Positions 36,030 through 46,477 of a stretch of 64,000 nucleotides of DNA are shown here, piece after piece; the stretch's first letter is position 1, and each line of letters opens with the position of its first letter. A program made the position numbers and the translations under genes. The stretch is from assembly GCA_905221605.1 (NCBI GenBank), contig CAJNDS010001024.1:209501-273500 (forward strand), in the 5' to 3' direction. This DNA is from Symbiodinium natans. Its lineage: Eukaryota > Sar > Dinophyceae > Suessiales > Symbiodiniaceae. Below the pieces are notes generated by a model, which ran no database searches, was not told where the DNA came from, and saw only the letters and a program-made list of their open reading frames with translations.

Positions 36030-38240
36030 TAGGCATCAATACTACTACTAATAATAATACTAATAATAATAATAATAGAGCAGCGTGGAGCTTAAATTGC
36101 AGGCAACCGGCAGAAAGGAACAGAACTCGGCGCTTCATCTCGTGTTTGTTGCGAGCATCTTCCACCTGCAAGAGATCAAGAGATCTGCACTTGTCTTCGG
36201 CACCCCTTGTGCTGCAGAAGCTGTACATCCAGCAAGGAAACGGGCATCCCAAATCAAGGCGGACCATGAAACTTGAAGCTTGAAGGGCGAATAAGAATAT
36301 TTCAGAAACCTCAAGACTGCCCCAGATTGGGCCTGCTGGACCTCAAAGGCCGTCCCACCCACCGGTGCTGGTCCCTGACGACTTAAAGCTTCGGTAGTTC
36401 CACGATCTAGGAATTTAGAGGTAGTTAGTTGATTTGAGGTAACTTGCATCCAACCCAACCTATGAAGCTTTGAGACAGCAAGGTGGTCGAAGCCACCTAC
36501 ACTATCTGTCTTGTGCCCTCGTTGCTTTGGGAGTTCTTGGAGAAACCGCCGTGGGCCGGGCCCATTTAAGAAACAAGCTGGCAGTGAACCGCTGATACAC
36601 CCCCAAGAAGGTGCGCATGGGGGTTTACGATATTAGGGGGTACCTTATTGGGGTCCTTTTTATAAGGGAATCCTAAGCCTACTATTTGTCAGGGTCCCCT
36701 ATTTTCGTAAATCTGCGCAGAAGGAGAGAGCGGGAGCATGGCAGTGGCCGTGGCCTGATCAGAGAGAAGTTGGACGTCGCGAGCTGTCTCCCCCTGGATC
36801 ATGATTTCTGCCAGGTACAGGCAAAGACCTTCGGACGGGTTTTTTGTTCAGCATTTGCTTGGAAGTGTTTGGGTGCCTGTTTTTTGATGTTTTTGTTTCT
36901 TAATTCTATTTTTTTGGGGGGATGGTAGAAAACGAAAGGGCTCCAGATACTCTGTGTTATGGACAAACTTCAGTTCTGCATTAAACCGCATCCGCTTCCG
37001 CTTCATCGGTTTTTAACGCCATCCGTATAGGTGTCCCTTTGCATGAAGCACGTGGGGCCCTCAGATATCGGACATCCCTAGAGCCTTTGAACCGGAACTG
37101 AGGAACCTTGAACTATTCCTTATACATGATCGTACACGGTATTTGTATATATGTATATGTGTATGCATACCTACGATCATGGTGCCTAATGATACTAGTG
37201 ATCCTTGATATTTGTGGGTATGTTCACTTATTCATTCATTGATCTCCTTTATCGCTTGCGACTGTCTTTGAACTCCCTGGCTAACTCCGATGAACCCAGG
37301 CGCCCGTGAGAAGCTCAGTCCGTGGCCCGGGTGGGCAGACAGAGAGGCCAATAAAATCGATCTCCGAGCCACAACAATCGCGCGTAAGGGCTGCTCGGGT
37401 TCGGGTTGGGGGGGTGTCGAATCGTAACTTACTATTCCTGTACCTTCCCCGCACACGGCAGGCGCAGTGCGTGTTCCGCAGTCGCCAACACGGCCAAAGA
37501 CTGTCGAAAAAACGCCAACTTGCCGTTCAATGGGCTCGCCTGACTGTGAGTATCAAGGCCTGACTCTTGCAGCTCATCCTATGGGAATCCTTCGCCTGGC
37601 AGGTTTCTGGGCCCTTTGTTCCGGAGATGAGACACTAGTAATATATATATATATATGTAGTATAGATTCGGTTGTTCTGTTCTGCTGCTGTGAAAAAGAA
37701 CAAGGCTGTGCCACCACCGCGGCATCATGGCAGCTAGACCTTTTCTCCTTGGGGTCGGCGCTGCGTGCCTCTCACGGCTACCATGCTCGTTCCGGGGGCT
37801 CCAGTATGATTCGGAGATTCGCCGATCCGATCTACTCCAGGTGGTCCAAAGTCGCAGCCCTCTACAACTCGAATGAGCTGGAGATAGAAGCATTGAAGTG
37901 GGCCCCCGGATCCGTGGGCATAGGCTGCCCGAGCTAAGAATCATCATCTGCCTAGTGAAACTATGCCTCGCCGCGCCGCACGCGGGTCTATTTCGCCCAG
38001 CCTGGCTCTACAACGATGCGATGTGAAGTGCACTCTGGGCATGTCTTGTCTCTTGTCAATCTTCTCATCCAAGAAACATCGTGGCACGTTACGTTGGGTA
38101 TATTGCTATACTACTATCTTACTACAGTACTACATTGCTATGTTCCTATATTCCTATATTCCTATATTCCTAAATTCCTAAATTCCTATATTACTATACG
38201 TATGATTCTGGGAAATGGCTCGGCCTACTGGCCCCTGTAG
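36030..38240. other. Gene-poor stretch
   Basis: No recognised gene. It contains an AAT run (36043-36076), TA-rich runs (37141-37160, 37640-37655), and TTCCTATA repeats at about 38140-38195. A plus-strand frame at 37800-37937 (IRRFADPIYSRWSKVAAL) is protein-like, one of few candidates on that strand. Confidence 0.35.
36637..36700. repeat. Dispersed short repeat, family C, copy 1
   Basis: Shares TACCTTATTGGGGTCCTTTT, then TAAGGG and GATCC-like and CCTACTATTT segments with 55793-55875. Partial matches occur at 7618-7640 and 47115-47165. The nature of the element is unclear. Confidence 0.55.
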
Positions 38241-38243
38241 GCA

Positions 38244-38525
38244 TCAGTCTGGACGTTGAACGCCTCGCGAGCTGGCTCCTGGCGCGCATGTCGTGGGAGC
38301 GAAGCTGGCTGCAATTGTGTAGACCGCAGCCGATTTTGGCTTCCTGTCAACTAGGGCAGCAGCACGACCACTACGATCTGAGATCGCATCCCAACATTCT
38401 TCCATGGAGCAGCTGAAAAGGTAGTGGACAAAACCAGAGCGAAACAGCAGAACGTTCGGAAGAGATGCCTCTGCAAAAAGACGTCCCCTGAGCCGAACCC
38501 TATTTAAGGCCCACCGAAAGCTCAA
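38244..38525 (-). CDS. Candidate exon, unknown protein
   Basis: Minus-strand open frame with RLFAEASLPNVLLFRSGFVH and SMEECWDAISDRSGRAAAL. An internal TTTTTGCAG and TTTTCAG could be acceptors that shorten it or change frame. Family not recognised. Confidence 0.3.
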   Translation of the reverse strand: MSFRWALNRVRLRGRLFAEASLPNVLLFRSGFVHYLFSCSMEECWDAISDRSGRAAALVDRKPKSAAVYTIAASFAPTTCAPGASSRGVQRPD

Positions 38526-39079
38526 TCCAACGCCCCGCCTCCTGCATTCATCACCAAACCCTGAATCTCCAAGCAGGCCAGCACCGCTCGCACCCAGAGT
38601 TGCCAGGCATCCGTGGGAACAGGGGGCTCTGGCGCCACATTCTTGAACTCTTCTAAGAGCGCCTTGGCATGCGCTTCCTCAGTTTGCCCAAGTCAGCTCT
38701 TGAGCTACGAGCAACTGTTTCTTCTGAATGCATGCTGCGTTTTGGAGGTCGGCAACTTGCACGCGGCCGTGGTGGAACACTTGCGTGGTAATTGGGAATC
38801 TGTTGTGGAGTTCTCCTGCCCCTTCATTCACAATAGTAGGTCACAGGAGATATGGAAAGAGCTGCTGAAGAGGCCAACAGCATGACAGGCTCTACGGTTT
38901 ACGTTTAGGGTACAGGTTCGATCTGCTACGCCCCGAGCACCCAGAACTCTCCAGATGCGTGAACGAAGAGCCAACGAGCTTTGCCATGTGCAGCCGCGAA
39001 GCTGCTGCCGCAATGCGCTGGTCCTGCTCCTGAGCGCAAGGAGGACACGACATTCAACACCACACAACAATATGTATAC

Positions 39080-39265
39080 ATATGCATATAATATATATAT
39101 ATATATATATATCACCCAACCTTTTCTATATATATTATGACTTCATGAAGAATGAATTAGTAGATCTATGATCTATGTCTATATATATACATATCTATAT
39201 GTATATATATATATACATGTATATGTATATGTATAATAATATACATATGCGGAAAGGGACACACA

Positions 39266-39304
<39 letters not shown>

Positions 39305-39305
39305 G

Positions 39306-39336
<31 letters not shown>

Positions 39337-39345
39337 TATACATAT
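39080..39345. repeat. TA-rich and CA microsatellite block
   Basis: TATATA and ATACAT runs surrounding a CA run at about 39260-39302. Confidence 0.95.
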
Positions 39346-39642
39346 CATATATGCTATGTTGCGCCCGAAAGAAACACAACTGTCGCGGTGGATCATGGGT
39401 CAAGGTGAGAGGGATCAAGACTTGTAGCCCTTACGTTGTACCCCTACAGGCTTCCCTGACTTTTCTCCTAGTCAGGTCCTCATATTGCCTTAGGTGGCAA
39501 AGTCCCGTGACAGGGTGGCCGCATATGAACCAACTAAGTGACTAAGGTTTTCGAAGCGGCTTGTTTGTCCGGATGCCACTGAATGCCAAAACACCAGTAG
39601 CCCTCGTCAGGATTATCAGTTCCTGTTCCTGATCAAGCGGCT

Positions 39643-39858
39643 TCACGCTGTCGGAGCAACTCGCGCTTTTCCTTCTGCAGCTTCAGCATCGACCTGGGTA
39701 GGTGATTCTGATTCCACTTCTGTGGTTGTGCTTGTGCTCCTGAGCAAAAGCAACCGCTTGCTGAATAAACTGCATGAGACCATGAACACCAAGAACATGA
39801 AATAGTTACAGCGTGCCGCAACAAACCTTCCCCTCGGCTCCGCCATGAGCTGTGACAT
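39643..39858 (-). CDS. Probable 3'-terminal exon of a membrane protein
   Basis: Minus-strand frame ending in a stop. It reads RGRFVAARCNYFMFLVFMV, a hydrophobic helix, then SKRLLLLRSTSTTTEVES and an acidic/alanine tail ending VAPTA. The ATG at its start follows a CCCTGCGGCCGC context and need not be the true start. A related upstream fragment may be 40140-39950 (VRLGLWAAFSAASCCVMRRR). Family unknown. Confidence 0.4.
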   Translation of the reverse strand: MSQLMAEPRGRFVAARCNYFMFLVFMVSCSLFSKRLLLLRSTSTTTEVESESPTQVDAEAAEGKARVAPTA

Positions 39859-40320
39859 CCCTGCGGCCGCGCAGCGACTCGTCTGTCGCAGCCTTGTCCT
39901 GACAAAGCTCTCAGTTCAGTGCTTAGAAACCCCTGGGCCCAACCTCGAACATGCATAAGGCGCCTGAAAAATTTCTTATCGAAGCAATGCATATTCCAAC
40001 ATCCCTTAGGCCCAACATTGGCTGAACACGCCGACGCATGACACAACAGCTTGCAGCACTGAAGGCAGCCCACAAGCCTAGCCGAACTTGGGGGCTCATA
40101 CCGCTAAGGCACACAAAAGCCCCGCTGCAGAAAGAGTGATCAGTGTTGCAGCATCCATAGGTGCACAAGGCAAGTCAGGAGCCAACAAGTTTCTGGGAGG
40201 CTGGATCTTGGACAGAAGATATGATAGCGAATGGCCCAAGTAAGCGGCTGAGGATGATTGAAACAACATTAAAAGAACTGCTTTGCAGTTACAAAAGGTG
40301 CGCTTCGTGGGAGATCCCGG

Positions 40321-40376
40321 TACCCTAAACCCTAAACCCTATAAACCCTAAACATCCCTAAACCCTAAACCCTAAA
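40321..40376. repeat. Interstitial telomere-like tract
   Basis: CCCTAAA units with one CCCTATAAA variant and short interruptions. Confidence 0.9.
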
Positions 40377-40559
40377 GCTGTTCGCATCTGGACTTCAGGC
40401 CTTGTACTCCGTCATCTGCTGTCGGACAGCCTGGGGCAAGTACCCCAACACTGAGCCCAAGAACTGGTCGCAGGGCAACCCCACCAATTCTGAGAACCCA
40501 TCACTTGCAGCATATAGCAGGAAGATTGAGGTGACCCAAATCATGTTGTCTTTTGAGTT

Positions 40560-40960
40560 TCAGGAAAGCCGCGAACCGAACGCAAACCGGAACCGAACCG
40601 CCAGGAACCGCACGCGCGAAGGAACCGTGTGAACCGTGTACCGCCGAAAGCGCGACAAACACGAACCGCCATGGAACCGAACCTCAAGCCAAGGGCTGGA
40701 GGGGCTTGGAGCCAGGTTTGGAGGGGCTGTGGAGGGGCTTGGAGGGGCCGGAGGGGCTGGAGGGAGATGGAGGGAGATGGAGAGAGATGGGGGGAGGGGT
40801 GGGTGATGAGGGGGGCTGGATGGAGGGGGCTGGCTGGATGGAGGGGGGGGGGGGGTTTGGCACCCGAACCGAACCGAACCGCAAGCCGCAGCGAACCGCA
40901 TGAACCGGAACCGTTCCAGAGTATGTTCCCGGAAACCGAAACGAACCTACACGAACCGTG
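40560..40960. repeat. GAACCG-rich repeat flanking a GGAG-rich minisatellite
   Basis: GAACCG and AACCG motifs recur about fifteen times at 40567-40690 and 40860-40960. Between them lies a purine-rich stretch of GGAGGGGCT, GGAGATGGA and GGGGCTGGATGGA units and a G run. Open frames here (poly Glu-Pro, Pro-Ser) are artefacts. Confidence 0.8.
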
Positions 40961-42943
40961 GCCCTTACTGGAGTTTTGGGATCTATCATAGTATACCCCG
41001 GTTTGGCTAGTCGAAAGTGCCCATGATCAAGACTCTAAGCAGGGATCGCACCCACAATCACAGCGATGTGAATGACTCGGGGAAAAAAGCCAACTTGCGA
41101 CAGCCGCGACGGGCAAGCTTACAACTTGCAGTCACATCTCGATGCATTCATGCCCCAACTTGTTCTAATCGAGGCTCGTCAATGGACATGACGATCAGAG
41201 CTCTCAAGTCTCCTGGCCGGGATACAAGGGTTTTGCTTCGGGGGCTGTGGGGTCTACATGGGATGCAGAGGACCAAGAACTTGTCTTGCCACCTGCAGGA
41301 GGCGATGCTTCAACCTTCTTGTTTCAGTTGGCTGAGAGCCTACATGATCCGCCTAACGAGCCACACCGACAGGGAACACTGAACCACGCAACTGGAAGAC
41401 CCTGCCCTAACCTCCGGCAAGACATACTGTCTCATAGATGATCCATGTCTCGTCGATGCCGGGCCCCGATTGATTGAATCACATGATGGCTTTAAAGCCA
41501 CCCCAAAGCTACGATGAGCCAGGGGGAGTGCAGCATGGCAAGTCATGCACAAAAAGGGAGATGCAACCACGAGTTCCCTATGACCATACATGGTGACTAT
41601 GTGACTACATGATTTCAGGGCCAGCTTGGTGGAGTCAAAAACCACTGCTTAAGAAGCAGCTATCAGTGAACTTTCGGTCTAGTATTTAGTAACATGGTCC
41701 AATTCATGGTGACCCGGTCCTTCGTCAAGCGAATCAAGCGCTTCAGCCATGATGCTTCGGAGCCGGATGGAGGGCTGTGCCTCTACAGTCGATAACCCTG
41801 TTGTAAAGCAAAATTGCATGTCAGTGATGCTTGGTACATGCCATGGGGTAAAGAGTACAGAGTAGGCACAAGTACGTGTGCACAAGTGAAGAGTTTCTGC
41901 CTCAGTTGTTCTGCAACAGCCCTGGACTGGTACTTATGCGACTGCGTGGATGTTGGGAGAGGAGTGGCTGCGAAATTGTATACTGTATATGTGACATGTG
42001 TGCGAACTTGTGATCTGTATCTGTGCTCACCAGGCACACCGTGCCCCTTGTGGCTGATTGTCTGCATCCGCTAGACACAACACGGCTGCCGTCGTTTTGT
42101 TCACTCTGCTGGAGGCGTTCGGAACCGCAATCCCAGTTGACTAACTGACTAACCGCTGGGGAATCGCGAGCCGACATTGCGCACTCCAAAGTCCATCGTG
42201 CGAGTGTAGCGTATGTTGCTGGTCTGCTGGTACCGAGATGTATCGAGAGCACAATCAAGCCCTAGCCGGGGGCAGCTTTCCCCAGCAGGGAGGGACCGCA
42301 GCGCTGTGCACTCAGCTGGAGAGCAAACGCCTTGGCGGATCGAAGGTCATCAGCGATGACCAGCACAAAACATGCTTCACAACATTGCGCAGACATGTAA
42401 AGACAAAAGCCTGAACAATAAAAACAGCTGTCACAGCAAGCATGATGCGTCGTCACGTAAACACGTGGAACGCAGCGATGGGGGTCAGTGTCCCTGATGT
42501 AAGCCAGTTGAAGAAAGGGCGGCGTGTGAATGGGACGTGCGGATGCTGCAATGGGAAACACCTGGCAAAGGATGACAGATATCATTCGCAAAGGCCTGGC
42601 TACACAGTAACATACATCCAGGGCTTACATGCTGAAGGAAGGTGGAACGGCTGACCCTTCCTCCCTTTTTTCTCACGGCCATCTCCCTCACACTATGGGG
42701 CCTGAGGGCCTTGTGCAATGTCATTGCGGCTTCTGGACATGCACAGGACGGTTTCGCAGATCCACATTGACCCTACATGGCAGACTAGCAACCAAAGCGG
42801 CACCTAACTAACAAAGTTATCCGTTTACCAATCCAAATCTAAGTTTCGAGCGGGTTGTGGATCGCCCGCTGCCGCATTTGGAACCTAGTCTCTATGGGAG
42901 CTGTTTTGCTTGTGACTGGCTGCGTAGAAGACTGGAGCTATGG

Positions 42944-43140
42944 CTAAACTTTGAAGGTAGCATCACCGGAAGAGAAAGAAGCAGAACGGTTCAAAGCCAC
43001 ACGGAGCTCGAGTCGGACAAAGCCATCCAGTTCAATTGTGAGTATTATGCCCTCCTGCATCTCCCTCATGATGTCAGACCTTGAATATCGGAGTTTCTCT
43101 GCCTGCGATTTTGTTCCAGGGATTCGCCAGAATGGCCTAC
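42944..43140 (-). CDS. Candidate exon(s), unknown protein
   Basis: Minus-strand frame with SQAEKLRYSRSDIMREMQEG then IILTIELDGFVRLELRVAL. It contains two CAG/G sites and a GTCTGAC, so it may be two small exons. Family not recognised. Confidence 0.35.
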
Positions 43141-43918
43141 AAAATGTGTGACACACATTTATGTATTGCAAGCACGCATCGCAGAACAAACGAAACAGTT
43201 CTATTCTATTGCAGGAAGGGATGCAGGGACCTGATGTGCATGTAGCTTGTTTGAATTGTTTGGGCTTTGCACAGTACAATTGCCACGGTTTTGACAAAGA
43301 AGCACGTGGCCAAACAGTGTTGAAGGCAATGCTCCTAAGCGGACGTGTAGTTTGGCTTACATGGGCTGGCTTCTTTCACGCTACGTTTGCATCCTTTGCC
43401 GCTATCTCGCCAAGGCCCCCGCAGCAGTCTCTGTGCGGTGCTGGTGGCTTCCCCCAGTCGCAGGTCCGCCGGGGAAATTCCGAAGCGCATCCTCCCGAGA
43501 CCAAATGCATGGACGACCCGTCATGTAGAGTGCGGGTCTTCAGAAACTGCCATTAATTCAGGCTTGAAACGGACTGAGGAGGTGAACGGCCAGGATAAAG
43601 CACAGATCAGGCATGCTGTTCGGGCAAGCTTAATTAACGCGTGACAAGTACGAACCGGAAGATCAACCGAAATTGACGGCCTGTAAGACGAGCTTTGGCA
43701 GACACTCCTATCGAGTGAGGCAGTCCTGAAGCCGTGCTCGCACTGCTGCTTCGCGTCCTCCACTGCGGCCTGGGCCCGAGAGAAGAATACGACTTCCTGG
43801 TCTATTGGAGCCCTTCAAAGGCGGAGCTCCGCGCATGCACCCGTTTTGAACACACTGCCAGAGTCAGCGAGATCGCTGTCTTGTGCGATCTCCACGTGGA
43901 GTTCTATCCATGGCGCGA

Positions 43919-44791
43919 TTAGAAAACAGCAGCCATGTCCAAAGCTTGCTCGCACTGGCCATGTCCATCGCAGCCGAAGCACACCAGTTGGCCGGTGCCA
44001 TCGACAGCACAGGTATGATAAATACCAGCAGCCACCCCAAGCACTGGGCCTAACATAGGCGGCACCTCACATTCGCCACGTTCAGAGGCTCTGCCGAAGC
44101 AAACCAAATGGCCGTCGAGTCTCACAGCACATGTGTGATCGCGGCCTGCGGACACAGATATCACCCGCCCCAAGTCGGAAGGCACATCACATTGGCCATG
44201 ACTGTTAGCCCCATAGCAGATGAGCCTGCCGTCCGCGCGCACGGCACAAGTGTGAAAAGATCCAGCGGATACCGCTGCAAAGCCTGCATCTGCAGGTGGA
44301 CACTGACCGTCGGAGTTTGATCCGAAGCACACCAGGTGGCCAGAGCGCGTGACAGCGCAGGTGTGGCTGCGACCAGCGGACACCATTGCAAACTCCTTGG
44401 AGAGTTGTTTGGGCACATCGCATTGACCGTGCGTGTTCGATCCGAAACAAGCCATGCAGCCATCCGCTGTGACCGCACATGTGTGCAAGAAGCCGGCCGA
44501 CACGTCCATCACTGGACCCAATCCCACTGGTACATTGCACTGTCCGTTCCTGTTGTCCCCCAGGCATACCAGCTCGGAAGCTTCGTTGATGACGCAGGTG
44601 TGGCTGCGGCCTGCAGAGACAGCACTCACACGGCCGAGCTGGGCCGTGTTGCACTGGCCGTAACTGTTGGAGCCCCAGCACAGGAGTTTGCCCTCTCGCG
44701 TGAGCGCACATGTATGGCTGAACTGGGTGGAGATGGAAGAGCGGCCCGCAAGGAGAATGCAGCTTCGCACAAGTTTTTGGCGCACGTCCAT
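43919..44791 (-). CDS. RCC1-like repeat protein (3' exon or full ORF)
   Basis: Uninterrupted 290-codon frame ending in TAA. It has seven to eight repeats of about 37 residues with the pattern VSAGRSHTCAV-x-x-DG-x-L-V-C-F-G-x-N-x-x-GQC-x-VP. RCC1-type repeats form a seven-bladed beta-propeller. In eukaryotes they serve as GTPase exchange factors or as parts of ubiquitin ligases; this copy has no catalytic clue, so the role is unknown. The HTC and GQC cysteines are unusual for classic RCC1 but common in protist repeat proteins. The first repeat lacks its VSAG half. A CAG acceptor just before 44722 therefore suggests that the first 23 codons may be intron and the gene starts further upstream. 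The GC-rich frame is much longer than any other clean ORF here. Confidence 0.8.
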   Translation of the reverse strand: MDVRQKLVRSCILLAGRSSISTQFSHTCALTREGKLLCWGSNSYGQCNTAQLGRVSAVSAGRSHTCVINEASELVCLGDNRNGQCNVPVGLGPVMDVSAGFLHTCAVTADGCMACFGSNTHGQCDVPKQLSKEFAMVSAGRSHTCAVTRSGHLVCFGSNSDGQCPPADAGFAAVSAGSFHTCAVRADGRLICYGANSHGQCDVPSDLGRVISVSAGRDHTCAVRLDGHLVCFGRASERGECEVPPMLGPVLGVAAGIYHTCAVDGTGQLVCFGCDGHGQCEQALDMAAVF

Positions 44792-46237
44792 GGAAAGTCA
44801 TGGCATCTTGCCTGTTTCGGTGCGGCTCCCTCTTAGCATGGCTTTCATGACTCTGAAGAGGCTTACCTGTTACAGTAACATGGGGTTTCCGGCCGAGATT
44901 TGCATTATTAGTACTAGGGGTCCGCCTTGTAAGACAATTATGACAACTCCGTACACAAGACTCGCGGGGGCTTCACGTGGCTTCACTGCAAGTTGCTTCA
45001 GAAGGGTTTCGAAGCTTTTCCTGTGCTCTGAAACACGGTTTTAGCGTGCACCAGTAGCACAGCATGCAGGATGGGAGGGAAGGTTGCAAGCTTGGTGTCT
45101 TCAGCCAGGGCACAGATGTTTCGGGGCTTGTTGGCATGCGTACCAATGACTTGCAAGTCACAAAACTGACCTGCCATACCGGAACAAGTAATTCCCGACG
45201 TGCCTGCCCGGAAAAAGTGATGCAGGGGTTCACCAGCAGCTCATCTTTTTGGTCGCATGTTCCATGCGAGACGCGGGGGCCTCTGAGGCTCTTGTCACCG
45301 AGAGAAGGCGCTCGGTCTGTCAGAAACCCGCGGTGCCCAACTCTGCGGCAACACTTCAGCCTCTAGGTTGCCGTTAAGAGCTCCAGGGGGAAGGCCGACA
45401 TTGACATGGACAGATCAAACATCGCACCTACCCGGCACTGAGCGTGTTTGCCTCAGATCCTTCCAGCTGGAGAGTCCGGGACCACACGATATATGCCTGA
45501 TGAAGCAGCTGGAATCAGGTGGGCGGGCAAGGGAATCTATCCGTGCCACGAGGTCTTGCTTGCCAAGCGTGTTCAGACTGAAATTAGCAGAATAGCTGCT
45601 GGACAGAGACTGCATGACGAGATGCAAAGTAGATGTCAAGCGCGGTGGACATCACGACCATTGGTATGGTGTAGACCACCTCCATGCAAGATATGCAGGA
45701 AACCCCTGGAAAACCAATAAAACCTGCTTGCGCGCAGCGTTCACACACTTTGCGAAGGCGAAACCCCCACTTCACTCTGTGGCAGCCTGCGCCCATTTGC
45801 CCTCAGCCCTCTCTGAAGGAGTGGAAATTATATATGGACATTCAAATACTCGGAGGCAGTACATGGTACAATGTCGAGGGGAGGGGTTCTGCGGCCGCGC
45901 TCAACTAGTGCATGGCACACCTTCTCCGCATGGGCTAAGTCGCCAATGATGCTGGCTGGGACCAGGAGGAACAGAGCAACCAACCTGGGGTGTTCGGGGG
46001 AAGCGGGATCCTTGGGCCCCACCGGGCCCCAGTCCCCCCAACAGTCCCTTGGAATCCTGCAGAGTTAGACGTGTCGCTGTGCCTTAAGAGTGTCCCAAAG
46101 CATCCTGGCATATCCCGCTGGTATCCTTATACAGCTCCCCATTGATGATCTTACCTGTGTGTGCTTCGGAGCAGGGGGCCGTTAAGAGAGCCCCCTCCAC
46201 CTATCGATGTATTCGGGGCCTTATAGGCCATGGGCGC

Positions 46238-46477
46238 CTAAACATGTCTTGTTCCGGAACTGCCAAACCCTCCCTTAGCTGCTATGATCCGCAAGGCCAC
46301 TCTAGGCTGCAAGGAGCTCCATGCTGTGAAGAGCTGCTTGTGACGTCCTTTTTTGCCAAACGCGTCTTCAACAAGGTGTCTTGTTTCGCTGTCCGTCAGG
46401 GGCTCTGAAATTCCGAAAACCCTAACCGAATCGAGTGGCTCAACAACCACGAGCGCCGATGTCAAGGCGAATGCCAT
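46238..46477 (-). CDS. Candidate exon, unknown protein
   Basis: Minus-strand frame with TSALVVVEPLDSVRVFGIS, then EPLTDSETRHLVEDAFGKKG and QPRVALRIIAAKGGFG. Composition is strongly protein-like. A TTTCAG before the EPLTD segment could be an acceptor. Family not recognised. Confidence 0.4.
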   Translation of the reverse strand: MAFALTSALVVVEPLDSVRVFGISEPLTDSETRHLVEDAFGKKGRHKQLFTAWSSLQPRVALRIIAAKGGFGSSGTRHV

